Below are positions 24,772 through 33,436 of a DNA stretch of 64,000 bases, one piece after another. The notes beneath the pieces were generated by a model that saw only the letters and a program-made list of their open reading frames with translations, made no database searches and was not told the origin of the DNA. The stretch's first letter is position 1. The number at the start of each line of letters is the position of its first letter. Where the stretch lies: assembly GCF_002013465.1 (NCBI RefSeq), contig NZ_MAFC01000002.1:124001-188000 (forward strand). Reading direction: 5' to 3'. The DNA comes from Mycobacterium sp. D16R12. Its GTDB lineage: Bacteria > Actinomycetota > Actinomycetes > Mycobacteriales > Mycobacteriaceae. The position numbers were made by a program, and so were the translations under genes.

Positions 24772-26407
24772 TCCGTTACGGCACTGGCTGATCGCACTGC
24801 GGGTACGGCCACTACGACTGACGCTCGCCGTGACATATGGCGTCTTGGCCTTGGGCAGTGCACTGGCGCTGGCCGGTTTGTCGGCGTGGTTGATCACCCG
24901 GGCCTGGCAGATGCCACCGGTCCTCGATCTGTCCGTAGCCGTTGTTACGGTGCGCGCACTGGGCATTTCGCGTGGCATCTGGCGGTACTGCGAACGGCTC
25001 GCCGGTCACGACATCGCACTACGGGGTGCAGGCACCGTCCGCGCGGATGTGTACGCACGTCTGGTCGGCGGCTCGGCCGGACAGCTGCGCAAGGGCGCGG
25101 TGCTCGATCGTATTGGCGCAGACATCGATGAGCTGGCCGAGACAGTCGTACGCAGCGTCATCCCGGTCGCGGTGGCCGGGGTGCTCGGGGTCGCGGCCAT
25201 AGCGGCGGTCGCGCTGATATCGATACCTGCGGCGGCCATCTTGGCGGGTGCCCTCCTGGTTGCCGACGTGCTGGCACCGGTGTTGGCGGCTCGCGCATCC
25301 AGTGCACGGGAGACACACGGCGCCCGGGCTCGTGCCTTGCAGGCCGAGACGACGGTCGAGATCCTCGATCATGCTCCGGAACTGCGGGTCGGAGGCCTTC
25401 TCCCCCGTCAGCTTGACGTGGCGCGCCAGCGCCGCAGGGACTGGGCCACGGCCCAGGACGCCGCCGCCGCTCCTGCCGCATGGTCGGTGGCGGCACCCAC
25501 CCTGGCCATGGGAGCCGCGGTGGTCGGAGCCTTGGCGGCGGCGGTCGAGCTTGCCGGGCATATCGCGCCCACGACCCTCGCCATTCTGGTGTTGTTGCCG
25601 CTGGCCGCCTTCGAGGCCTCCACTGCGCTGCCCGCTGCGGCCATCGGGTTCGCCCGTTCGCGCGCATCGGCGCGAAACCTCCACGAGCTGGCGGCCGCAG
25701 AGATCGACGCTCCCGCGCCCGTGGATGTGATGCCGAAGATCGACAAGGCGGGCGTGTCGCTTGAATGCGCCGAACTATGCTGGCGGACCGGATATTCGAC
25801 ATCCGGGCCACTGACGTTCCAGCTGGCGGCGGGTGCGCGGATGGCGATCACCGGTGCCAGCGGCATCGGCAAGACATCGCTGCTGACGACACTCGCCGGG
25901 TTGGCATCACCGGCCTCTGGTGCCGTTCGGATCGAGGGCGATGCACTCGAGGGCATTGCGCCTGCCCAGTTGCCCTCGCTGATCAGGTTTTTCGCCGAGG
26001 ATGCGCACCTGTTCGCCACCACGGTGCGCGACAATCTTCTCATCGCTCGGGGTGATGCGACCGATGGCGAACTGGTGGACGCGTTGTCCGAGGTCGGCCT
26101 CGGACCCTGGGTCGAGTCGTTGCCGCACGCACTGGACACGGTGTTGACCGCAGGATCGGCCTCGGTATCGGGCGGCCAACGCAGACGGCTCCTGCTCGCC
26201 CGGGCGCTGTTGTCCAAGGTGCCTGTGCTGCTGCTGGACGAACCCACCGAACATCTCGATGGACACGCCGCCGAGACGTTCCTGCGGGAGTTACTGGACC
26301 CCAAGAGCTCACTGCTGGCGGGACGGACGGTCCTGGTGGCGACCCACCATCTACCCGATTCAGTGGACTGCCCGCGCATCCAACTCGGCGATACAGTGCA
26401 GGTATGA
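24755..26407 (+). CDS. cydC: Thiol reductant ABC exporter subunit CydC
   Basis: A 550-aa partner of CydD with the same half-transporter layout. The membrane domain runs ~15-300 (VTYGVLALGSALALAGLSAW near the start), then the ATPase: Walker A GASGIGKTSLL, signature SVSGGQRRRLLLARALLS and Walker B VLLLDEPTEHLD. The start ATG 24755 lies within the end of cydD, so translation is probably coupled. The stop overlaps the ATG of the DUF4190 gene. CydDC is required for assembly of active cytochrome bd. Confidence 0.95.
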   Translation: MPRTSDPLRHWLIALRVRPLRLTLAVTYGVLALGSALALAGLSAWLITRAWQMPPVLDLSVAVVTVRALGISRGIWRYCERLAGHDIALRGAGTVRADVYARLVGGSAGQLRKGAVLDRIGADIDELAETVVRSVIPVAVAGVLGVAAIAAVALISIPAAAILAGALLVADVLAPVLAARASSARETHGARARALQAETTVEILDHAPELRVGGLLPRQLDVARQRRRDWATAQDAAAAPAAWSVAAPTLAMGAAVVGALAAAVELAGHIAPTTLAILVLLPLAAFEASTALPAAAIGFARSRASARNLHELAAAEIDAPAPVDVMPKIDKAGVSLECAELCWRTGYSTSGPLTFQLAAGARMAITGASGIGKTSLLTTLAGLASPASGAVRIEGDALEGIAPAQLPSLIRFFAEDAHLFATTVRDNLLIARGDATDGELVDALSEVGLGPWVESLPHALDTVLTAGSASVSGGQRRRLLLARALLSKVPVLLLDEPTEHLDGHAAETFLRELLDPKSSLLAGRTVLVATHHLPDSVDCPRIQLGDTVQV

Positions 26408-26886
26408 CGGAAACGCCGCCCCCGCCTTACCACCCGTACCAGCCGCCCGGCGGGTACCCGCCGGCTCCGTACCCTTACCCCTACGGGGCGCCCGGAATGC
26501 CGGTTCCCCCACCGGCTCCCAAGAATGGCTTCGGCGTGGGTGCACTGGTCGCCGGAATCATTGCCATTCTCTTGTCGTGCACCGTTTTCGGCGGATTTCT
26601 GGGGGGACTCGTCGCAGTGGTGCTCGGTATCCTGGGCGTGCGCAGGGTCAAGCGTGCGGAGGCCAACAACCGGGGTGTGGCGATCTCGGGCATCGCGCTC
26701 GGGAGCCTGGCGATACTGCTGTCCACGCTGATCCTCGTGTTCACCCTGATTTTCATGAAGTCAGCCGGTCTGACCGACTTCATCACGTGCATCTCGGATG
26801 CGAAGAGCGATCAAGCCAAGGCCACCCAGTGCCAGAACGATTTCGAGAAACGAATGAACCAGAAGGCCGGTACCCCGGCCACCTGA
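26404..26886 (+). CDS. DUF4190 small membrane protein
   Basis: A 160-aa protein whose ATG overlaps the cydC TGA. Residues 1-40 are Pro/Tyr-rich (YHPYQPPGGYPPAPYPYPYG) and probably disordered. They are followed by the DUF4190 core: two hydrophobic helices (GVGALVAGIIAILLSCTVFG and ALGSLAILLSTLILVFTLIF) separated by VLGILGVRRVKRAEANNRGV. A short polar tail with two Cys faces out or in, depending on topology. The function is unknown; tight coupling to cydC suggests co-expression with the bd oxidase genes. It converges on the permease gene with a 3-bp gap and no clear terminator. Confidence 0.82.
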   Translation: MTETPPPPYHPYQPPGGYPPAPYPYPYGAPGMPVPPPAPKNGFGVGALVAGIIAILLSCTVFGGFLGGLVAVVLGILGVRRVKRAEANNRGVAISGIALGSLAILLSTLILVFTLIFMKSAGLTDFITCISDAKSDQAKATQCQNDFEKRMNQKAGTPAT

Positions 26887-26889
26887 TCG

Positions 26890-28584
26890 CTACGTGACGG
26901 GCGGATCGGCCGGCAGCAGATGCTCGCCGCCACGATCCGTGGCCAGGCTGAGCGAAGAGATGTACTGCTTCTCACCGTCGGGACCGGGCTTGGCCGATGC
27001 GAGCATGTCGGGACGCTCGAACTCGATCCCGCTGACCGCACAACGAAGCAACTCATCCGAAGGGTTTCCGTACTCGTCGTACATCGGGAGGTCGATACCG
27101 TCATCGGTGCGACGCAGGTAGTATTTACCGCGCGTTGCCACCGCGAGGACCGGCGGCAGCACAAAGGCGATCACGACTGCCACGATCGGCGAGTAGGGAC
27201 GGATCGCCTCTCCGAACACTCCGAAGAAGACCAGGATCGAGATGCCCGCCGAGAGCAGCATCGAGACGAATCCGACCGGATTGACGTTGTAGAGCATGCC
27301 GCGCCGGAACTCGGGTTCCATGGGTGAGATCTTCAGAACGTACTTGTTGATCGCGATATCGGTCGCCACCGTCACCACCCAGGCCATACCGCAGTTGGCG
27401 TAGAAGCCGAGGATGGTGTTCAGGAAGTCGAACATGTTGGCTTCCATCAGCACCAGCGCGATCACCAGGTTGAACAGCACGAAAATCAACCGGCCCGGGT
27501 AGTGCTTGGTGATGCGGGTGAACGAATTGGTCCAGGCCAGCGAGCCCGAGTAGGCGTTGGTGACATTGATCTTGATCTGGCTGATCACCACCAGAATTAC
27601 CGCCAGCGTGATGGCCAGCCAGTGCGGCATCATGTTCTGGTAGATCTCCAGGAACTGGTGCACAGGCTGGTTGGCCACCGCGGCACCGCCTGCCACGTTG
27701 GCGATCAGATACACCGCCAGGAAGAGCCCGATCACCTGCTTGATGGCCCCGAACAGGACCCATCCGGGCCCCGCCAACAACATCGCCGTCCACCAGCGGC
27801 GGCTGTTCTCGGGCGTCTTGGGCGGCATGAACCGCAGATAGTCGATCTGTTCGGCGATCTGCGCTATCAGGGACAGGCACACACCGGCGGCGAGCATGAT
27901 CGACCCCAGGTTGACCCCCTGTGCCTCCTTGCCTCCGTATGCGAAGAACGTTCCGATCGAATCCGGGTGGCGCACCACGAGATACACGAAGGGGATGACC
28001 ATCATGACGAGCCACAACGGAGTGGTCCACACCTGGAGCACCGACAGCGCCTTCATCCCGTAGATAACCAGCGGGATGATGATGATGGTGGACGCCGCAT
28101 ACCCGATGGGTAGCGGCACGCCGAGCCCGAGTTTGAGGCCCTGGGCCATGATCGAGCCCTCGAGCGCAAAGAATATGAACGTGAACGTCGCATAGATGAT
28201 ATTCGTGACGATGCTGCCGTAGTAGCCGAATCCGCTTCCGCGCGTGATCAAATCGAGATCGATGTTGTACCGGGCCGCGTAGTAGGACACCGGGATTCCA
28301 GTCAGGATGATGATGACCGCGAAAACCCCTATGCCCCACAGCGCATTTCCGGTGCCGTAGGAGATTCCAATGTTGGCACCGATCGCGAAGTCCGCCAGAT
28401 AGGCGATACCGCCGAGAGCGGTCACCCCCACCACCGCCGGGCTCCACCGGCGGAAACGCCGAGGAGCGAAGCGAAGGGTGTAGTCCTCCAATGTCTCCCG
28501 CAGGGCCGCGCTCTCCGCGACATCGTGGGTGGACGGAGCAGACGAAACGGGTGCGGATGCAGTCGTATCGAGAGTGTCGGTCAC
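26890..28584 (-). CDS. NCS1-family purine/cytosine permease
   Basis: A 564-aa transporter with about 12 hydrophobic segments of the nucleobase:cation symporter-1 family. Recognisable pieces are the N-terminal FRRWSPAVVGVTALGGIAYL, GSGFGYYGSIVTNIIYATFT, INVTNAYSGSLAWTNSFTRI and AWVVTVATDIAINKYVLKIS. It should import a nucleobase, hydantoin or related heterocycle with a cation. GTG 28584 is preferred to the TTG at 28608 because the extra residues are not conserved. The Ala/Thr/Ser-rich first 40 residues and the C-terminal tail are cytoplasmic. The substrate is unknown. Confidence 0.85.
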   Translation of the reverse strand: MTDTLDTTASAPVSSAPSTHDVAESAALRETLEDYTLRFAPRRFRRWSPAVVGVTALGGIAYLADFAIGANIGISYGTGNALWGIGVFAVIIILTGIPVSYYAARYNIDLDLITRGSGFGYYGSIVTNIIYATFTFIFFALEGSIMAQGLKLGLGVPLPIGYAASTIIIIPLVIYGMKALSVLQVWTTPLWLVMMVIPFVYLVVRHPDSIGTFFAYGGKEAQGVNLGSIMLAAGVCLSLIAQIAEQIDYLRFMPPKTPENSRRWWTAMLLAGPGWVLFGAIKQVIGLFLAVYLIANVAGGAAVANQPVHQFLEIYQNMMPHWLAITLAVILVVISQIKINVTNAYSGSLAWTNSFTRITKHYPGRLIFVLFNLVIALVLMEANMFDFLNTILGFYANCGMAWVVTVATDIAINKYVLKISPMEPEFRRGMLYNVNPVGFVSMLLSAGISILVFFGVFGEAIRPYSPIVAVVIAFVLPPVLAVATRGKYYLRRTDDGIDLPMYDEYGNPSDELLRCAVSGIEFERPDMLASAKPGPDGEKQYISSLSLATDRGGEHLLPADPPVT

Positions 28585-28653
28585 GCGGACAGCCTGTCGA
28601 TCGCCCAAGTCGTGCGCGTTTTCCCAACGTTAATGTCCTGTTACGCAGGCGCC

Positions 28654-30051
28654 TCAGCTGGTGTTTTGGGGGCGCAACCGTGGGCTGAATTCCAGGCTCA
28701 GCAACGCGAATCCGACCAGCGGCACCGTGGACATCTGCACGAGCACGTAGCGCCGGTCACCCAGCGCATGGAATTTGCGCAAGTAACGGTATAAAGACTC
28801 CAGGGCGATCAGCGGGTCGAGCACGTGAATCGCCGAGTAGCAGAGCTCCTGGACCCGGGTGCGGTCCTTGTCGGCGAAGATCTCCGGGAATGCCGCGAAC
28901 GCCAGGGACAGGCGGCGGGCTCCTTCTGTCTTCGCGACCGCGATCATGTCAATGGTCAGTCGCTCGTCGATGCCGTTGGGCGCACCGGGGCGCCGCCACG
29001 GCACGTCGAGCGAGACATCGGTACCGCCCCCGGTGGTGGCGTATCGGTGAAATCCTTGCACCACACCAAGATTGTCGCGCGCAATGATCAACCGGATGCC
29101 GGGATAGCGGCCGAGCAGCGCGCCGTCGAGGATCATGGAGAACCCGCGCTCGAATCGACCTCCGTGCGAAAGTTCCATCACCTGTTGAAGTTCGGTGCGC
29201 AGTGCACCACCTAGGCAGCGCTCGTCGACGATCTCGGTGGTGACCCCCGAGTTGTGTGTGCGCTGCATGCCTTGGCGCAAGTTCCGATACTGACGACCCA
29301 CCATGTCGAAGGTCTGCACGTCGACAACCACATCGCGGCCCACCGCGACGGCGTGCAACGGATGGCCCACGGCACGCAGGTCGCTCCAGAGCGGCAGGCG
29401 GCGTTCACTGCACCCCAGGACAGCGATCCGCCAGCCGTGAGAGCGACACATCGCCGCAAATTCTCGTACCAGGGAGGGAAACCCGGCTTCGTCTCCGATC
29501 GGATCTCCCCCGACCACGGCGAAACCGGCGCGTGTCCGATACCCGATTGCCGCGGTGCGATCGGTGTTGAAGTAGTAGGACTTGAGCGAGTGCATGGCAA
29601 AGGCGGCCAACGGGTCGTCGCTGGTCCTGGCGACCAGGGCGCCGATCTGGGCCAACGCTTCGGGCTGTGCCGGCGCCGATGTCGGCCACATCAGGATGAG
29701 TCCGGCGGCGATCACCAGCGCATCGCCGGTGCGCTCGAACTGCAGGATGCTGGCCCCCAGCGCGATCAGCACGGCCGCCCCCGCCCATGCCGCGTGACCG
29801 TAGGTGACCGGTCGGCCCAGGAAGATGCCGCGGGCGATGAACCCGACGCAGAACAGAACGGTGAGGGGCCAAAGGATTTCGTCGAAGTCGGGTTGCACCG
29901 GATATCCGGAATGGGCAACCAACAACACCAGCCATCCCGCGACAAACAACACCGCGGCGGCGCTTACGAAGCGCGCACGCCGCGAATCACTTTGCACTGC
30001 AATGCGTTCGGCAATACGCACATGAGTGGTAACGGCTGACGGCTCGAGCAT
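28654..30051 (-). CDS. DUF2156 (LPG-synthase C-terminal-like) membrane protein, Rv1619-like
   Basis: A 465-aa protein. ATG 30051 follows a GGGAGG ribosome site. There are about five membrane segments in residues ~25-150. A cytoplasmic DUF2156 domain of the tRNA-dependent lysyl-phosphatidylglycerol synthase type follows (SLKSYYFNTDRTAAIGYRTR, VVGGDPIGDEAGFPSLVREF, RYPGIRLIIARDNLGVVQGF, DERLTIDMIAVAKTEGARRL, LESLYRYLRKFHALGDRRYV). Rv1619 occupies the same place beside tesB1 and cyd in M. tuberculosis, as I recall. Such proteins transfer an amino acid from aminoacyl-tRNA to a lipid or related acceptor; here neither donor nor acceptor is known. No lysyl-tRNA synthetase domain is fused, unlike LysX. 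Confidence 0.82.
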   Translation of the reverse strand: MLEPSAVTTHVRIAERIAVQSDSRRARFVSAAAVLFVAGWLVLLVAHSGYPVQPDFDEILWPLTVLFCVGFIARGIFLGRPVTYGHAAWAGAAVLIALGASILQFERTGDALVIAAGLILMWPTSAPAQPEALAQIGALVARTSDDPLAAFAMHSLKSYYFNTDRTAAIGYRTRAGFAVVGGDPIGDEAGFPSLVREFAAMCRSHGWRIAVLGCSERRLPLWSDLRAVGHPLHAVAVGRDVVVDVQTFDMVGRQYRNLRQGMQRTHNSGVTTEIVDERCLGGALRTELQQVMELSHGGRFERGFSMILDGALLGRYPGIRLIIARDNLGVVQGFHRYATTGGGTDVSLDVPWRRPGAPNGIDERLTIDMIAVAKTEGARRLSLAFAAFPEIFADKDRTRVQELCYSAIHVLDPLIALESLYRYLRKFHALGDRRYVLVQMSTVPLVGFALLSLEFSPRLRPQNTS

Positions 30052-30102
30052 TCCGCCACCTCCCACAGTCGCCCTACACGGACCTTAAGGATACTCCCGT
30101 GG

Positions 30103-30288
30103 CTACCAGCGGTCGGAGGGATTGCTCTTCCCGATGGCAAACCAGAGTATGGGGCCGAAGATCGGGAATACCAGCACGATGATGGCCCACGGTAGCTTCT
30201 CGCCGTTGGGCTTCACCGGGTCTTTGATGATGGAAATGATGGTGACAACAGTGAGAACCAGCACCAGCAGAGAAATGATTCGAATCAT
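30103..30288 (-). CDS. PLDc_N domain small membrane protein
   Basis: A 61-aa protein with two hydrophobic helices (RIISLLVLVLTVVTIISIIK and LPWAIIVLVFPIFGPILWFA) and the PLDc_N ending W-FAIGK. This short domain normally precedes phospholipase D domains but also occurs alone, with unknown function. Its ATG overlaps the TGA of tesB (ATGA), so it is translated from the same message. Confidence 0.8.
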   Translation of the reverse strand: MIRIISLLVLVLTVVTIISIIKDPVKPNGEKLPWAIIVLVFPIFGPILWFAIGKSNPSDRW

Positions 30289-31154
30289 GACCGCCCCGGG
30301 AAGTATTTGACAATGCCTTCCTGGATAGTACTAGCCAGCAACGCTCCTGCGCGATCGAAATAGCGTCCCGCCCCCATTCCGCGGCCTGCCGAGGCAACTG
30401 GCGACTCGGTGGCATAGAGCACCCAGTCATCGAAGCGCAGCGGACGGTGAAACCACACGCTGTGGTTGATGGTGGCCGCGAATATCCGGTCATAACCCCA
30501 GGACAGCCCGTGGGTGGTGATGATCGAATCCAACACCGTGGTGTCCGATGAGTAGACCAGTGCCGCACTGTGTAGCACCGGGTCATCGGGCAGCGGCGAA
30601 TGAGTCTTCATCCACACCCGATTATGTTCCAGCCGTTCAGATTTCGACTTGAGCACCCACGCGGGGTCGTTGTCGTAGCGCCATTCGATGGGTTTCAGGG
30701 CAGCCACGAACATCGGCACCGTCTCCTCGTAACCGACCAGGTGCTCGTCGATGCTCGGCAGCGTTTCCGGGTCGGCCACCGCCGGCGGCTTCACCGCATG
30801 TTCGAGCCCCGGAGAGTCCTTCAGATACGACACCAACGCAGAGGACAGCAAGAGGTCACCCTGGACCGCGTCAACGCGGCGATTGGCGAAACTACGCTCG
30901 TCTCGCAACCGCAGCACCCGGAATTCGATGTCCTGCGTCGGATCACCGCCGTTGATGAAATGGGTCGAGACGGCCGCCAACGACAGCTTCTCCGAGACGG
31001 TACGGCCGGAGGCCACGACAGACTGTGCCATCAGCTGACCGCCGAAGGTGCGGGGCGGATTGACGGTGGGGTGACCGCCGACGAACAGGTCGGTCTCGGG
31101 GTTCTTCAGCTCCAGCAGCGCGAGTAGCTGTGCGAAATCAGGTGCGTTGCTGAT
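30285..31154 (-). CDS. tesB: Acyl-CoA thioesterase II (TesB1-like), non-canonical start
   Basis: A double-hotdog thioesterase that hydrolyses acyl-CoA to free acid and CoA. The reading frame continues upstream of the first ATG (31031) through DLFVGGHPTVNPPRTFGGQL, a segment conserved in TesB. No ATG, GTG or TTG occurs in that frame back into pyk. The best candidate is ATC at 31154, 6 nt after the purine-rich AAGGAAGAGG, giving ISNAPDFAQLLALLELK, which matches the known TesB N-terminus. Other motifs are SVHFINGGD-like STHFINGGD (~55), SYEE-like GYEETVPMF, DSIITTHGLSWGYDR and ATINHSVWFHRP with the catalytic Asp region. The gene is 14 nt from the pyk stop. Confidence 0.87.
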   Translation of the reverse strand: MSNAPDFAQLLALLELKNPETDLFVGGHPTVNPPRTFGGQLMAQSVVASGRTVSEKLSLAAVSTHFINGGDPTQDIEFRVLRLRDERSFANRRVDAVQGDLLLSSALVSYLKDSPGLEHAVKPPAVADPETLPSIDEHLVGYEETVPMFVAALKPIEWRYDNDPAWVLKSKSERLEHNRVWMKTHSPLPDDPVLHSAALVYSSDTTVLDSIITTHGLSWGYDRIFAATINHSVWFHRPLRFDDWVLYATESPVASAGRGMGAGRYFDRAGALLASTIQEGIVKYFPGRS

Positions 31155-31168
31155 GCTGATCCTCTTCC

Positions 31169-32587
31169 TTAGTGGTCGTCCTCGCCGATCCGGTGCACGT
31201 GGATCAGATTGGTCGAGCCTACTGTCCCCGGTGGAGCACCCGCGACGATCACCACGAGATCGCCTCGCTGATAGCGCTCCATGGCCAGCAATGCCGTATC
31301 CACCTGTTGGATCATGCCGTCGGTGGTATCCATCACCGGGACGATGAAGGTTTCGGTTCCCCAGGTGAGCGCCAGCTGGCTACGTACCTCGGGCAGCGGA
31401 GTGAAGGCCAGCACCGGCAGTGGGGTGTGTAGCCGAGCAAGCCGCCGCACCGTGTCACCGGACTGCGTGAATGCCACGAGCGCCTTTGCGTTCAGACGTT
31501 CGCCGATATCGCGCGCGGCGTACGAAATGACGCCGCGTTTCGTACGTGGCACGTGAGTCAACGGCGGTGCGCTGACCGAATGGCTCTCGATCGCAGACAC
31601 GATGCGGGCCATCGTGCGCACTGCCTCCATGGGGTACTTGCCGACCGAGGTCTCCCCCGACAGCATCACGGCATCCGCGCCATCGAGGACCGCGTTGGCG
31701 ACATCGGAGGCCTCGGCACGCGTCGGCCGCGAGTTCTCGATCATCGACTCGAGCATCTGGGTCGCCACGATGACCGGGCGGGCGTTTTCGCGCGCGATCT
31801 GTATCGCGCGCTTCTGCACAATCGGCACGTCTTCGAGCGGCAGTTCGACGCCGAGGTCACCCCGGGCGACCATGATCGCGTCGAATGCCAGCACGATGGC
31901 CTCAAGGTGGGCAACGCCCTCGGGCTTCTCCAACTTGGCGATCACCGGTACGCGACGTCCGACGCGGTCCATGATGGCGTGCACCAGTTCCACATCCCCG
32001 GGTGACCGTACAAACGACAGCGCGATGAGGTCCACCCCGAGGCGCAGCGCGAATTCGAGGTCCGCGATGTCCTTCTCGGACAGGGCGGGCACCGAAACGT
32101 TCATCCCGGGTAGCGACAAGCCTTTGTTATTGCTGACCGGACCGCCCTCGGTGACCAGGCACACCACGTCATTGCCTTCGATGGCCTCGACGGTCAACCC
32201 GACCTTGCCGTCATCGACCAGAAGCCTGTCGCCAACGGCGGCGTCGGCAGCCAACTGCTTGTACGTGGTGGAGACCCGATCCGGGGTTCCCACGACGTCC
32301 TCGACGGTGATCCTGACCTGTTCGCCCGTCGCCCAGTGAGCGGACCCGGTGGCGAACCGGCCCAGCCGGATCTTGGGACCCTGCAGGTCCGCGAGGACGC
32401 CGACCGCTCGCCCGGACTCATCGGATGCCTTACGGACCCAGCGGTAGTTCTGCTCATGGTCGGCGTGCTCGCCGTGGCTGAAGTTGAGTCGCGCGACATC
32501 CATCCCGGATTCGACGAGCTCGCGCACAAGCTCAGCGGAACCGGTCGCAGGACCAAGGGTGCAAACAATCTTTCCGCGTCTCGTCAC
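31169..32587 (-). CDS. pyk: Pyruvate kinase
   Basis: A 472-aa protein starting at GTG 32587. RGKIVCTLGPATGSAELVRE, VARLNFSHGEHADHEQN (substrate phosphate Arg and Asn), the active-site Lys in VIAKLEKPEGVAHLEAI, IMVARGDLGVELPLEDVPIV (Mg-binding) and NAVLDGADAVMLSGETSVGK are the standard landmarks. It converts phosphoenolpyruvate and ADP to pyruvate and ATP in the last step of glycolysis. The C-terminal domain (~340-472) is the usual allosteric domain. tesB lies immediately downstream and may be co-transcribed. There is an 87-bp gap to the sugE gene upstream. Confidence 0.96.
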   Translation of the reverse strand: MTRRGKIVCTLGPATGSAELVRELVESGMDVARLNFSHGEHADHEQNYRWVRKASDESGRAVGVLADLQGPKIRLGRFATGSAHWATGEQVRITVEDVVGTPDRVSTTYKQLAADAAVGDRLLVDDGKVGLTVEAIEGNDVVCLVTEGGPVSNNKGLSLPGMNVSVPALSEKDIADLEFALRLGVDLIALSFVRSPGDVELVHAIMDRVGRRVPVIAKLEKPEGVAHLEAIVLAFDAIMVARGDLGVELPLEDVPIVQKRAIQIARENARPVIVATQMLESMIENSRPTRAEASDVANAVLDGADAVMLSGETSVGKYPMEAVRTMARIVSAIESHSVSAPPLTHVPRTKRGVISYAARDIGERLNAKALVAFTQSGDTVRRLARLHTPLPVLAFTPLPEVRSQLALTWGTETFIVPVMDTTDGMIQQVDTALLAMERYQRGDLVVIVAGAPPGTVGSTNLIHVHRIGEDDH

Positions 32588-32674
32588 GACTTTTGAGCAT
32601 AGTCGTGGTGGTACCTACTCACGAGTCAGTGCGGGCACGATTCACTCAGCGGTTACCTTGACCGGTTTACGTTG

Positions 32675-32989
32675 TCAGGAGGCCAATTTCAGACCGATGA
32701 TGCCGGCGACGATCAATCCCAGGCTGAGTAGTCGCCAGACGTTGGCCGAATCGCCGAACAACACCATGCCCAGGATCGCGGTGCCGACAGCACCAACTCC
32801 CACCCAGATCGCGTATGCGGTGCCGACCGGCAGGCTCTTCATCGCGATGCCGAGCAGCGCGATGCTGATGATCATCGATCCCACGGTGCCGACCGTTGGC
32901 CACAGCCGCGTAAAACCCTCGGTGTATTTCAGGCCAATGGCCCAGCCCACCTCGAGCAGACCTGCCAGAAGAAGAACCAGCCAAACCAT
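32675..32989 (-). CDS. sugE: SugE/Gdx-type guanidinium exporter (SMR family)
   Basis: A 104-aa protein with four transmembrane helices. ATG 32989 is chosen because GGAGGT lies 7 nt upstream; the upstream GTG overlaps that site. The sequence is close to E. coli SugE (Gdx): [18 protein letters not shown] with the essential membrane Glu13, [20 protein letters not shown] and [13 protein letters not shown]. Gdx proteins exchange guanidinium ion for protons. A guanidine-II riboswitch directly upstream supports this function over a general drug efflux role. Confidence 0.93.
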   Translation of the reverse strand: MVWLVLLLAGLLEVGWAIGLKYTEGFTRLWPTVGTVGSMIISIALLGIAMKSLPVGTAYAIWVGVGAVGTAILGMVLFGDSANVWRLLSLGLIVAGIIGLKLAS

Positions 32990-33002
32990 GAGAGATACCT
33001 CC

Positions 33003-33056
33003 ACATTTCAGTGAGGCCGTCCCCTGGCGACGAATGACCGGGCCGTCCCGGTCATC
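33003..33056 (-). promoter_or_regulatory. Guanidine-II (mini-ykkC) riboswitch
   Basis: On the minus strand two hairpins each carry an ACGG tetraloop, the ACGR hallmark of this class. Hairpin 1 (33054-33035) has an 8-bp stem, TGACCGGG with CCCGGTCA. Hairpin 2 (33024-33013) has a 4-bp stem, GGGG with CCTC (one G-U pair). The linker is 10 nt and the GGAGGT ribosome site begins about 10 nt after hairpin 2. Guanidine-bound loops kiss and expose the ribosome site, turning on the exporter. Confidence 0.85.
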
Positions 33057-33079
33057 ACCATTGTCTCACACCCGCGGGG

Positions 33080-33436
33080 CTAGTCCCGAAGCTGGCGACC
33101 CGCCTTGTCGCTGACCTTGCCGCCGAAGATCAAGACAGCGTCGATGATCCCCCAGACAACTGCGACAACGCCAAACGTCACCAAGCCGATCAGCAGCTGG
33201 ACAACGCCCAGCAGGGTCTGGCCCAGGTAGATCCGGCCGAAGCCCAGGAATCCGACCAGGCCCAGCAGTTGCAACAGGCCGGCGACCAGCTTCGACTTAT
33301 CGGAGTACGGCGCACCGGTGGCCGGGTCCCGTCCATAGGGGGCGGCGGGATCCACATACGGCGGCGGATACGGAAGGCCAGGCGGTGGGGGCACCGGCGG
33401 AGGTGTTCCGAAAGGAGGCGGAGTGCTCTCGGTCAT
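33080..33436 (-). CDS. TM2-domain membrane protein
   Basis: A 118-aa protein. Residues 1-45 are Pro-rich (FGTPPPVPPPPGLPYPPPYV). They are followed by a TM2 domain: KSKLVAGLLQLLGLVGFLGF, GRIYLGQTLLGVVQLLIGLV and VVWGIIDAVLIFGG, with the expected G-x-R/HxFYLG-type turn (GRIYLG). TM2 proteins are widespread and of unknown biochemical role. The ATG overlaps the lgt stop (ATGA), so it is the last gene of the trp-lgt transcription unit. It is probably the counterpart of one of the small membrane genes next to lgt in M. tuberculosis. Confidence 0.85.
   Translation of the reverse strand: MTESTPPPFGTPPPVPPPPGLPYPPPYVDPAAPYGRDPATGAPYSDKSKLVAGLLQLLGLVGFLGFGRIYLGQTLLGVVQLLIGLVTFGVVAVVWGIIDAVLIFGGKVSDKAGRQLRD

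Noticed and set aside
27125..28627. 500-codon open frame on the minus strand
   Set aside because: It is another frame of the NCS1 permease gene; the composition is Arg/His/Gly-rich and lacks membrane helices.
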